Source: Thermoplasmatales archaeon (GTDB lineage: Archaea > Thermoplasmatota > Thermoplasmata > Thermoplasmatales > GCA-001856825). From it: 6,589 nucleotides of DNA. Positions within the stretch are counted from its first letter, which is position 1. Every line of letters starts with the position of its first letter. The stretch covers positions 1 to 6,589 of the forward strand of contig JACWAC010000063.1 of NCBI GenBank assembly GCA_014874235.1, written 5' to 3'. Below the pieces are notes generated by a model. It was not told the origin of the DNA. It ran no database searches and saw nothing but the letters and a program-made list of their open reading frames with translations. This document shows, piece by piece, positions 1-5,783 of this stretch. A program made the translations under genes and the position numbers.

Positions 1-341
1 ATGCAAAAGTGTTGGCCTATTCCACTTCCTTCCCTGAACTGAATCACAACGACACGATGGCTCTTGAAAATACTTACAGAAAACCAGAGTTCTACTTCTT
101 TGTTCTTACCCACCAATCACAGGAAAAAGAGATTGTCGACAGGATCAGGATTACCTCCAAACTCTGCAAGATACGAATGAACAAAATTGATGGCGAGGGA
201 GCCACCCAATTATCTAACACATTTACCTTAATACACAAGGGAGACTACATCTCTTATTTCCTTGCGAAGAAGAGGGGTGTAGATCCAAGGGATGTTGCGA
301 TCATAGAAAATCTTAAGAAAGAAATGAGGGAATCAAATTAG
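1..341 (+). CDS. Bifunctional phosphoglucose/phosphomannose isomerase, C-terminal part (5' end outside window)
   Basis: The reading frame is open through the left edge (codons start at base 3), so the GTG at 9 is not a real start; about 113 residues are visible, ending at TAG 339-341. The family is a cytosolic SIS-domain isomerase of about 300 residues that interconverts glucose-6-P or mannose-6-P with fructose-6-P. The diagnostic feature is the motif FPELNHND near the start of the fragment; the NHN(E/D) histidine is part of the active site in this archaeal PGI/PMI family. The segment GDYISYFLAKKRGVDP and a following charged helix match the family's usual C-terminus. The acidic residue after NHN is Asp rather than the commoner Glu. 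There is no sign of a frameshift, and the next gene starts 98 bp downstream with its own TATA box. Family assignment is from recognised motifs, without a search. Confidence 0.85.
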   Translation, partial: AKVLAYSTSFPELNHNDTMALENTYRKPEFYFFVLTHQSQEKEIVDRIRITSKLCKIRMNKIDGEGATQLSNTFTLIHKGDYISYFLAKKRGVDPRDVAIIENLKKEMRESN

Positions 342-401
342 ATACTTCTCTGCAAAAGCGGTCCAGAATTGATCCTGAAGTATCTCTTCCTCCTGAACAT
401 A

Positions 402-415
402 ATTATAAATATTTA
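402..415 (+). promoter_or_regulatory. TATA box of the 440-793 gene
   Basis: A purely A/T stretch, ATTATAAATATTTA, lies 25-38 bases before the ATG at 440. A TATA centre near 407-411 predicts transcription starting at roughly 433-438, so the mRNA would be leaderless or have only a few leader bases. No Shine-Dalgarno sequence precedes the ATG. Confidence 0.55.
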
Positions 416-439
416 GTGCATTTAAACCATGAAATCTAG

Positions 440-793
440 ATGGCGGTTATCAAAAGGGAGGAGCTGGTTACAGCCCTGAACGTCATATTCAAACCGTCTG
501 GCATGAACCAAAAGGAAATTGAAGAACTTGCGGACTATGTACTCAGCTTCTTTGGTTTTGAAGACACTCTCGTAGACAACATTCTGTCCCAGCAAGATAG
601 GGACGTCTTCTATACTCTCGAGGAAACGGGAATTCTCTCAACCAGCAGTGAAGATATTACTCTGATGAAGGGGAAGACTTGGAGAATTCACTACTGGCAT
701 ATCAACGACCTTAAGATCAAAAACATACTTGATATCAGGAAGGAAGAAGAGGAAAACGTCTACGACAGGATATTCAGAGAAGAGCTAAAGTAG
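440..793 (+). CDS. Small conserved archaeal protein of unknown function (DUF6015-like)
   Basis: This encodes 117 residues of a soluble, highly charged protein with no signal peptide, membrane segment or cysteine. Residues 1-60 look helical (REELVTALNVIF, EIEELADYVLSFFGFED). A conserved-looking core follows, containing DRDVFYTLEETGIL and then KGKTWRIHYWHI at about residues 77-88, and the protein ends in an acidic/basic helix. The layout of helices followed by a short strand-rich segment resembles a winged-helix fold, but that is inference. From memory it resembles short archaeal proteins grouped as DUF6015; I could not confirm this by search. No function is known to me. The ATG at 440 is chosen because the earlier ATG at 429 is in another frame that soon stops, and because the TATA box at 402-415 fits 440. 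It appears monocistronic, between the isomerase and the prenyltransferase fusion. Confidence 0.75.
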   Translation: MAVIKREELVTALNVIFKPSGMNQKEIEELADYVLSFFGFEDTLVDNILSQQDRDVFYTLEETGILSTSSEDITLMKGKTWRIHYWHINDLKIKNILDIRKEEEENVYDRIFREELK

Positions 794-867
794 GTTGAAT
801 TTCCTGAATAACTCATCCCGTTTCTAACAACCAGACTCTGAAAAGCCTTCCAGTCCGGTGCTCAAGC

Positions 868-877
868 TATTTATATT
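868..877 (+). promoter_or_regulatory. TATA box of the prenyltransferase fusion gene
   Basis: TATTTATATT is centred about 25-26 bases before the ATG at 898. This is the archaeal TATA-to-start distance, so transcription should begin at or next to the ATG, giving a leaderless mRNA. It is the clearest promoter in the window and supports both the start codon choice and independence from the upstream gene. Confidence 0.7.
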
Positions 878-897
878 GATTTGACTTTCTACAACCA

Positions 898-2247
898 ATG
901 AATGAAGAAGTACTGGGTTTACTCAGGAAAGGTCGGACGATGGTTCTCACGACAACTGGTGAGAGCCTATGGTCTGCTAAGGTCTTCTACGCACTTGAAG
1001 GAGGAATTGTTTTCCTCGTAGAGAAAGGCAGCCTCACTCTGAAGAACATTCAAAAGACTGACAGCGTAGTATTTACCGTAGATTTCGATACACCTGATCT
1101 ATTCATTCAGGGAACTGGGAAGGTCACTATTCTTGGAGAACCGAGGGACTTTCATAAGGAGAGAGGTACGCTGCTGTACAAGGTACCGGAGGACACACTC
1201 TTTGTAAAATCAGGCCACATGCTCATTGCGAAGATGATTCCTGACAACGTGAGATTCAGCGATTTCAGGGGACAACCAAAGAAGACCGACAACAAGTTCA
1301 GACCCGAGGAACTGACAGAAAAGAAAACTTTCCGGTACTGGAGGGCCCTGCGTCCTTGGTCGTTCCAGCAGAGCGTTACTTCGTTGGTATTTGGAGCCCT
1401 GCTCGCGTTCCAGGTGAGCTTTTCGTATCGCATAAATCTGTATCTTCTTGTTCTGTCTGCAATAGCTCTTGTACTGGTTCACGGATCTTTTAACGCATTC
1501 AGTGATTATTTCGATTTTGCCCTGAAGACAGACAAGCCTGAGGGGATGGGTTCAGCTGGCGCTAGAGTCCTCATTGATCGGCTGATTCCAACAAATAGAT
1601 TCCTCTATTTCAGCACGGGAGTGTTCATCATAGGACTTGCACTGGGCATCTACCTGATAGTTCTGAGACCAGTTGTACTGCCGTACGTTATAATTGGCCT
1701 TATTGCGGGTCTGCTGTACGGTTTGCCAAAGTTCGGATGGAAAAGGATTGCCCTCGGAGACCTGGCAGTATTTCTTGCGTTTGGTCCGGGGATTTTCCTT
1801 GGATCACTGGTACTTCAGGGTGGCGTTGTGGGTATTCCTCAGATTCTCATTTCCTTCTCGCTGGGAATGATAATAGTTGCAATACTTCATGGGAACAACT
1901 GGAGAGACATTAAGGACGACAAGGAGGCAGGAGTCAAGACTGTTGCCCTCTATCTCGGAGACAAGGGTTCCTTGATCTACTATGTCACGCTCATCTGGGC
2001 ATCATACCCGTTGTTTGTGGTTGCAGTACTTATTGAACCCAGACTGTTCCCTATTTTGGGAGCGCTACTCACAATACCCTGGGCGATAAGACTCACGAGA
2101 ATTGCAGGAAATGCAAAGAACATGAAGAGAAATCTTCTTGATATGCTGACTGCGAACTTCACATCGCTGCACATCTATTTCTCTGTCGTATTTCTTGCCG
2201 CTTTCCTTGGTATCATCTATTACTTCCCGTCTATCCACTTCCCGTGA
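898..2247 (+). CDS. FMN-binding split-barrel (PPOX-like) domain fused to MenA-like UbiA prenyltransferase
   Basis: This is a 449-residue two-domain protein. Residues 1 to about 125 form a soluble pyridoxamine-phosphate-oxidase-like split barrel (GRTMVLTTTGESLWSAKVFY, then a KGSLTLKNIQKTDSVVFTV stretch), typical of flavin-binding proteins. A short linker (126-147) leads to about 300 residues of integral-membrane UbiA prenyltransferase with roughly eight or nine hydrophobic segments. The first aspartate-rich motif is SDYFDFALKTD (202-212). The second is NNWRDIKDDKEAG (333-345), with D337 and D341 as Mg-diphosphate ligands, and ALGDLAVFLAFGPG (285-298) is also MenA-like. UbiA enzymes attach a polyprenyl chain to an aromatic acceptor; the second motif resembles MenA, so a role in menaquinone-type quinone synthesis is likely but inferred. 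The usual Asn of NDxxD is Ser202. No frameshift separates the domains. Other UbiA roles (digeranylgeranylglyceryl-phosphate synthase, heme-O synthase) fit the motifs less well. Confidence 0.88.
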   Translation: MNEEVLGLLRKGRTMVLTTTGESLWSAKVFYALEGGIVFLVEKGSLTLKNIQKTDSVVFTVDFDTPDLFIQGTGKVTILGEPRDFHKERGTLLYKVPEDTLFVKSGHMLIAKMIPDNVRFSDFRGQPKKTDNKFRPEELTEKKTFRYWRALRPWSFQQSVTSLVFGALLAFQVSFSYRINLYLLVLSAIALVLVHGSFNAFSDYFDFALKTDKPEGMGSAGARVLIDRLIPTNRFLYFSTGVFIIGLALGIYLIVLRPVVLPYVIIGLIAGLLYGLPKFGWKRIALGDLAVFLAFGPGIFLGSLVLQGGVVGIPQILISFSLGMIIVAILHGNNWRDIKDDKEAGVKTVALYLGDKGSLIYYVTLIWASYPLFVVAVLIEPRLFPILGALLTIPWAIRLTRIAGNAKNMKRNLLDMLTANFTSLHIYFSVVFLAAFLGIIYYFPSIHFP

Positions 2248-2263
2248 TTTTAGAGAGAGGACG

Positions 2264-2830
2264 CTATTTACTCAGCGATTTCTGTGTCCTTACTTCAGCC
2301 ACAAGATTGTTTAATAGATCACGCATAAATTTGACCGCATTCTCATCGGCAAATTCTCCTTTCTCGTTGAGTTTCTTGTCGACGAAATTTATGATTACCT
2401 CTGGTCTGTTTATGATTCTGGAATCCAAGAACACAAAGGACTGTCGGAGGTGATACTGAGCCCTTGCGCCTCCCATCATACCTGTTGAAGAACTCATTAT
2501 GGCCCCTGTCTTCTTTGCGAATACGTTGTCTGGTACCGATGCCCAGTCAATTGCATTTTTCAGATACCCTGGGACGGAGTAGTTGTATTCTGGAGTCACG
2601 ATAAGGAAACCATCCGTATCGCTTACTAGCTTCTTAAATTCTGCAACGGCTGGTTCTGGTTGTCTAATAAAATCTGCGTTGAATATTGGGATCTTCGAAA
2701 GGTCTGCAAATTGGAGTCTCGAACCCTCTGGCATCAGGGTAGCCGCCTTTTCAAGTACCTTCTTGCTGAAAGAGCCCTTCCTCAGGCTTCCACCTATTCC
2801 CAGAACCACTACCTCATTTTCTGCATTCAT
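2264..2830 (-). CDS. NAD(P)H-dependent FMN reductase (flavodoxin-like, azoreductase/chromate-reductase family)
   Basis: This is a 188-residue soluble flavoprotein of usual family length. It uses NAD(P)H to reduce bound FMN, which passes electrons to free flavin, quinones or other small acceptors; the physiological acceptor cannot be read from sequence. The N-terminal strand leads into GGSLRKGSFSKK (residues 13-24), the FMN-phosphate loop. The family signature TPEYNYSVPGYLKNAIDW is at 79-96, where the backbone holds the isoalloxazine ring. GMMGGARAQ at 117-125 matches the third conserved loop. An in-frame TTG at 2839 gives three extra residues, but the ATG at 2830 is preferred because the TATA box lies about 25 bases before it and only about 15 before the TTG. 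The gene is convergent with the prenyltransferase (16 bp apart) and divergent from the aldo/keto reductase. Confidence 0.9.
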   Translation of the reverse strand: MNAENEVVVLGIGGSLRKGSFSKKVLEKAATLMPEGSRLQFADLSKIPIFNADFIRQPEPAVAEFKKLVSDTDGFLIVTPEYNYSVPGYLKNAIDWASVPDNVFAKKTGAIMSSSTGMMGGARAQYHLRQSFVFLDSRIINRPEVIINFVDKKLNEKGEFADENAVKFMRDLLNNLVAEVRTQKSLSK

Positions 2831-2850
2831 ATCCGGCAATTTTGAGGAAA

Positions 2851-2860
2851 TAATTAAACT
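2851..2860 (-). promoter_or_regulatory. TATA box of the FMN reductase gene
   Basis: On the minus strand AGTTTAATTA is centred about 25 bases before the ATG at 2830. It implies a leaderless mRNA and decides the start in favour of 2830 over the TTG at 2839. Confidence 0.55.
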
Positions 2861-2914
2861 TCTTGTGTCAACGGTTTAGTGTTCATTCACAAAAATCAAT
2901 TGAAATGAGTTTGT

Positions 2915-2954
2915 TTTGGTTGTGTTTCTTTTTGTTGCTCTCAACTCAACCAAA
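2915..2954. promoter_or_regulatory. Inverted repeat in the divergent FMN reductase/aldo-keto reductase promoter region
   Basis: TTTGGTTG (2915-2922) is repeated as its exact reverse complement CAACCAAA (2947-2954) with 24 bases between. The right arm directly abuts the TATA region of the aldo/keto reductase gene (about 2954-2963), where the BRE or an operator would lie. A second short direct repeat, AATTGAA followed by GTTTG (2898-2913 and 2961-2972), overlaps the same area. Function as an operator is inference; 8-bp arms in AT-rich DNA can occur by chance. Confidence 0.3.
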
Positions 2955-2963
2955 CTAATTAAT
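2954..2963 (+). promoter_or_regulatory. TATA-like box of the aldo/keto reductase gene
   Basis: ACTAATTAAT lies about 26-27 bases (centre) before the ATG at 2985 and would give a leaderless transcript. It is weaker than the consensus and is called mainly by position. Confidence 0.4.
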
Positions 2964-2984
2964 TGAAGTTTGATTGCAAGCATC

Positions 2985-3785
2985 ATGGAAAGTGACTTTC
3001 CAAGAATTGAGTACAAACACATGGGCTCAACCGGCGAGAAAGTCTCTGCTTTGGGATTGGGGACATATGGCATCAGCGATTACAAGAGAGGCGAGGAGGC
3101 TTTTGTGTATGCAATCGACAGAGGGATCAACCTCATTGATACTGCAGAGATTTACAACACGGAAGATTTTGTTGGCGGAATCATTAAAAGAGTCGGAAGG
3201 GAGAAGCTGTTCATAACTACTAAAGTGTGGCCGAAGAATCTTGCCTCAAGAGAAAGCACCATTAAAGCGGCGAGAGGATCGCTGAGCAGACTTGGGATCA
3301 AGACTGTTGATCTGATTCTGATACACTGGCCTCACGAAACGATGAGTATAGGAGACCAGATAAAGAATATTGAATCGGTCCAAAGGGAAGGTTTGACCAG
3401 GTACATTGGAGTCAGCAATTTTTCGGTACAGCAGATGGAAGAAGCAAGGAATTCCACCAACTCTTCAGAAATTGTGTGCAACCAAGTCAAATACAATTTT
3501 GCCGAACGAGCGATTGAGAGAGATGTTATTCCATACTGCAATCGAAATGGGATGACTGTCGTCGCATATACCCCGATCGACAAGGGTAAAGCCTCAAGAA
3601 ATAGAGGAATTAAGGAAGTCAGTAGAAAATTGGGAAAAACTCCAACTCAGATCGCTCTGAATTTCTTGATGAGCAGGCAGGGTGTGATACCCATTCCAAA
3701 AACGGAGAACCTGGAGCACATGAAGGAAATAGTGGGCTCTATTGGTTGGAAACTGAGTAAGGAAGAACTGTCACTCATAGATTGA
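2985..3785 (+). CDS. Aldo/keto reductase
   Basis: This encodes a 266-residue cytosolic NAD(P)H-dependent reductase of the AKR (TIM-barrel) superfamily, which reduces aldehydes and ketones to alcohols; the substrate cannot be told. The full catalytic tetrad is visible: D52 and Y57 (DTAEIY), K80 (TTKVWP) and H114 (LIHWP). The signature IGVSNFS is at 141-147. The cofactor segment IPIPKT ends with K239, a usual contact of the NADPH 2'-phosphate; the usual Arg six residues later is H245. The ATG at 2985 is chosen over the TTG at 2970 because it lies one leaderless distance from the TATA-like box and leaves a normal short lead before the first barrel strand. The length is slightly short for the family (about 270-280 in many prokaryotic members), with no break. 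It diverges from the FMN reductase gene and is followed by an oppositely oriented tRNA gene. Confidence 0.92.
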   Translation: MESDFPRIEYKHMGSTGEKVSALGLGTYGISDYKRGEEAFVYAIDRGINLIDTAEIYNTEDFVGGIIKRVGREKLFITTKVWPKNLASRESTIKAARGSLSRLGIKTVDLILIHWPHETMSIGDQIKNIESVQREGLTRYIGVSNFSVQQMEEARNSTNSSEIVCNQVKYNFAERAIERDVIPYCNRNGMTVVAYTPIDKGKASRNRGIKEVSRKLGKTPTQIALNFLMSRQGVIPIPKTENLEHMKEIVGSIGWKLSKEELSLID

Positions 3786-3864
3786 GTTTGGGAGAAGATG
3801 CAAAACATGAGGTAGACATTCTCAACAAACAGGAACCATGTTGAACGGATGCTGAGATGAAACA

Positions 3865-3937
3865 TAGCCCCGGGCAGATTCGAACTGCCGTCATCGGATT
3901 CAAAGTCCGGAATGCTTGTCCACTACACCACGGGGCT
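3865..3937 (-). tRNA. tRNA-Gln (anticodon TTG)
   Basis: This is a complete 73-base cloverleaf on the minus strand. The acceptor arms AGCCCCG and CGGGGCT pair fully, followed by discriminator A73. The D stem is GTGT/GCAT, the anticodon loop is CTTTGAA with anticodon TTG at 3903-3901, and the T arm is GGCAG-TTCGAAT-CTGCC. No intron is seen and CCA is not encoded (ATG follows A), as is usual in archaea. The first anticodon-stem pair is C27-A43, a mismatch; the other four pairs are sound. The arms are otherwise intact, so it is probably functional. Confidence 0.96.
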
Positions 3938-3960
3938 TCGGACTCCATATTTCAAGCTGG

Positions 3961-3969
3961 ATAAAAATC
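3961..3969 (-). promoter_or_regulatory. TATA box of the tRNA-Gln gene
   Basis: On the minus strand GATTTTTAT lies 24-32 bases before the first base of the mature tRNA (3937). This suits a promoter giving a transcript with almost no 5' leader. Confidence 0.45.
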
Positions 3970-4317
3970 TATTCTGAAATCTGAGAATCTCTACTATAAG
4001 TCGAATTTGTAGTGTTCGATTGATTTTGTACTCTACCTATTCTGGTATGAGAAGTCATGAAATGTGTGTGGCTGTTTGTGATATGTGAAGACCCACAGGT
4101 ACACCCTCATCAGGAGGAACATGGTCATAACCTGGATCAATTCTCGGGTGAGGACTGTGCTTTGAAAGTATGGTCTTGTGGATAAATTCGAGAGAAGGAT
4201 ACTTCTCGCATTTACGGCTTGAAATCTATGAAGGTTTGAATATCTCGTTACAAGGGTCTTACCAATTGTGTCCATCCTGATGTACTCGAATAGAACGGGA
4301 CATTCAAGATTCCTGGT
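3970..4317. other. Gap with no convincing gene
   Basis: Nothing in this stretch can be called with confidence. The longest open frame is 80 codons on the minus strand (4275 to 4033); it has no recognisable motif and no TATA box at the right distance. On the plus strand the frame from 4013 to 4324 contains no TAA or TAG but five TGA codons, so it is either chance or a decayed coding sequence; I recognise no family in it. A small perfect hairpin occurs at 4192-4207 (6-bp stem, GATA loop). A weak TATA-like CTATAAG is near 3993-3999. An undescribed small RNA cannot be excluded. Confidence 0.4.
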
Positions 4318-4340
4318 AAAAAAATAAAGGAATAGAAAAA
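4318..4340 (-). terminator. T-rich terminator of the acyl-CoA dehydrogenase gene
   Basis: Read on the minus strand, a T5 run (4340-4336) and a T7 run (4324-4318) begin 9 bases after the stop codon at 4350-4352. No stem precedes them. Oligo-T stretches of this kind terminate archaeal RNA polymerase without a hairpin. Confidence 0.6.
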
Positions 4341-4349
4341 GCTAACTCT

Positions 4350-5582
4350 TCATGATTTGTAACTCAAGAATTCTTTTCCCAAGAGTTCTCTTGCAATTAT
4401 GAGCTTCATTATGTTGATTCCGCCCTCTGCACCAACATAATATGACATGACTCCACCCTGTGCCGCGCCTAGCGGGAGATCCTTTGTATATGCCATAGCA
4501 CCGTGCCAGATCATTACCTTAGTGATAATTTCGTGTGCAGTCGGTGGTCCCGTCATTTTGGCAAGAGATACTGCAAGATTCTGCTCGGATAATGGAACTT
4601 TCTCCTTCTTTCTGTAAACCCTGTCCAGCGTCCAGGCAGCCTTCTCGGTCAGCAGCCTTGAAGACTCCAGCTTACCATACAGTTCTGACAGCTCAAACTG
4701 CAGTCCTTCCTGCTTACCCAGAGGTTGATCGAAGAGCATTCTTGTCCTGAGATGCTCCCTTCCCATGTCCAAGGCTTCAAGGGCAGCTCCGTTGCAAGCT
4801 GCGGCCACATAGATCCTCGCGATATTGAATCCTTCCATGATTACTCGGAAACCCTGTCCGATCTCTCCCACCCTGTACTTATCCTCAATTTCCAGATTGC
4901 TAAATGAAAATCCGCCCGTTGAGAGTCCCTCTCTCGCTATGTTGTTGAATAGAGTTGTGGAGATTTCATTCCTGAGCTTCCCATCCGTTCCCTTGATCAT
5001 TAATGCGAACGACGTGAATGCCTTTGAACCCAGACTCTTGTCTCCCGTTCTTAGAAGGGTGAGAAATCCGCCTCCTCCGGGAAGGTTGAGTGACTCCCTC
5101 ACACCGCTGATGTAGACTTTCTCTCCTGATACTGACCATCCTTCACCCTTCTTTACTGCTGAGGATTTCTCGTTCATCACGTCCGATCCGCCTGAGGGTT
5201 CCGTTGATCCAATTCCCAGGTATGTCCTGCCCTTGATTATAGAAGGGAGGATCTCCAGCTTTGCGTCCTCGCTTCCATACTTTTCGAGCATGGATGGCCA
5301 CCCATTCAAGAGTAGCACATAAACGGGCAGAGCCATTGAAACGTCTCCTCTTGCCAGTTCCTCAACAATAGCAGACATCTGGGAAATCGTCCCTCCAGCC
5401 CCGCCGTACTTTTCTGAAACAGTGAAACCTATGTAACCCGCATCAGCTGTTCTCTGGATGATGTCGTCTGGAATCTTGTTTGTATACGAAATCTTGTCTC
5501 TCTTTGGAATCACGTATTTTTGGACAAATTCCCTTGCATTGTCTCTGATAAGTCTATCCTCTTCGGTGCTGCCAAAGTCCAT
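4350..5582 (-). CDS. Acyl-CoA dehydrogenase
   Basis: This encodes a 410-residue FAD enzyme (family length about 380-410) that oxidises acyl-CoA thioesters to 2,3-enoyl-CoA, passing electrons to an electron-transfer flavoprotein. It would serve fatty-acid or branched-chain amino-acid breakdown; chain specificity cannot be read. The N-terminal helical domain (1 to about 120) opens with MDFGSTEEDRLIRD. GSTEPSGGSDV at 125-135 is the FAD/substrate signature at the start of the middle beta domain. The C-terminal helical domain ends with AEGGINIMKLIIARELLG, in which E386 aligns with the catalytic base of the YEGT-type motif. The ATG at 5591 would add three residues; 5582 is preferred because MDF is the common family start and the TATA box is centred about 28 bases upstream of it but only about 19 from 5591. 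It has its own promoter and a T-rich terminator, so it is probably monocistronic. Confidence 0.93.
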   Translation of the reverse strand: MDFGSTEEDRLIRDNAREFVQKYVIPKRDKISYTNKIPDDIIQRTADAGYIGFTVSEKYGGAGGTISQMSAIVEELARGDVSMALPVYVLLLNGWPSMLEKYGSEDAKLEILPSIIKGRTYLGIGSTEPSGGSDVMNEKSSAVKKGEGWSVSGEKVYISGVRESLNLPGGGGFLTLLRTGDKSLGSKAFTSFALMIKGTDGKLRNEISTTLFNNIAREGLSTGGFSFSNLEIEDKYRVGEIGQGFRVIMEGFNIARIYVAAACNGAALEALDMGREHLRTRMLFDQPLGKQEGLQFELSELYGKLESSRLLTEKAAWTLDRVYRKKEKVPLSEQNLAVSLAKMTGPPTAHEIITKVMIWHGAMAYTKDLPLGAAQGGVMSYYVGAEGGINIMKLIIARELLGKEFLSYKS

Positions 5583-5605
5583 AGTAATCATGGAGTGATT
5601 ATATC

Positions 5606-5614
5606 TAAATATTT
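5606..5614 (-). promoter_or_regulatory. TATA box of the acyl-CoA dehydrogenase gene
   Basis: AAATATTTA on the minus strand is centred at 5610, about 28 bases before the ATG at 5582. It is too close to the ATG at 5591 for leaderless initiation there, so it decides the start. Confidence 0.55.
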
Positions 5615-5652
5615 GAACTCTGAACGTTGCATCTACGGTTACTGGAAATAAG

Positions 5653-5741
5653 AAAAAAACAACGGGTCCTGTCCGACCCTACGTTTTAGGTCACTTTAGG
5701 GGTAGTTCTAAGGTCAAACCTATCCCAAGTCCGACAGGACC
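5653..5741 (-). terminator. Structured element with T7 run after the cupredoxin gene (candidate terminator or small RNA)
   Basis: Outer arms GGTCCTGTCCGAC (5665-5677) and GTCCGACAGGACC (5729-5741) pair in 12 of 13 positions, with one C-C (or G-G) mismatch. Inside, CCTA/TAGG (5678-5681 with 5687-5690) and GGGTAG with CTATCCC (5700-5705 with 5720-5726, one bulge) form two more helices, so the whole can fold as a three-way junction. On the minus strand a T7 run (5659-5653) begins 5 bases after the outer stem. It lies 42 bases beyond the cupredoxin stop codon, so it could end that mRNA. It is larger than a normal terminator; a stable small RNA or a short mobile-element remnant are alternatives, though no target-site duplication is visible. 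Confidence 0.5.
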
Positions 5742-5783
5742 AATGAGCTTTCTTAAGTTTGTCGTTTCTCTCGCATTACCGGC

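Noticed and set aside
1152..1482. Two minus-strand open frames inside the prenyltransferase fusion gene
   Set aside because: They lie wholly inside a well-supported gene and have no motif of their own.
2244..2879. Plus-strand open frames antisense to the FMN reductase gene
   Set aside because: They overlap a gene with clear flavodoxin-like motifs and show no recognisable features.
4033..4275. 80-codon open frame on the minus strand in the gene-less gap
   Set aside because: No recognisable motif, no TATA box 25-30 bases before its ATG and no ribosome binding site; it lies exactly antisense to a plus frame and is of a length expected by chance.
4108..4282. 8-bp inverted repeat CATCAGGA/TCCTGATG
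   Set aside because: Arms are short and 159 bases apart with no extension; expected by chance.
4013..4327. TGA recoding (Trp or selenocysteine)
   Set aside because: At least three intact genes here end in TGA, Trp is encoded by TGG, and no SECIS-like structure was noticed.
4535..5115. Plus-strand open frames antisense to the acyl-CoA dehydrogenase
   Set aside because: They are shadows of a strong family member with intact FAD and catalytic motifs.
5665..5741. Terminal inverted repeats of an insertion sequence
   Set aside because: The element is only 77 bp, carries no transposase frame and has no flanking target-site duplication (ACAACG on the left, AATGAG on the right).
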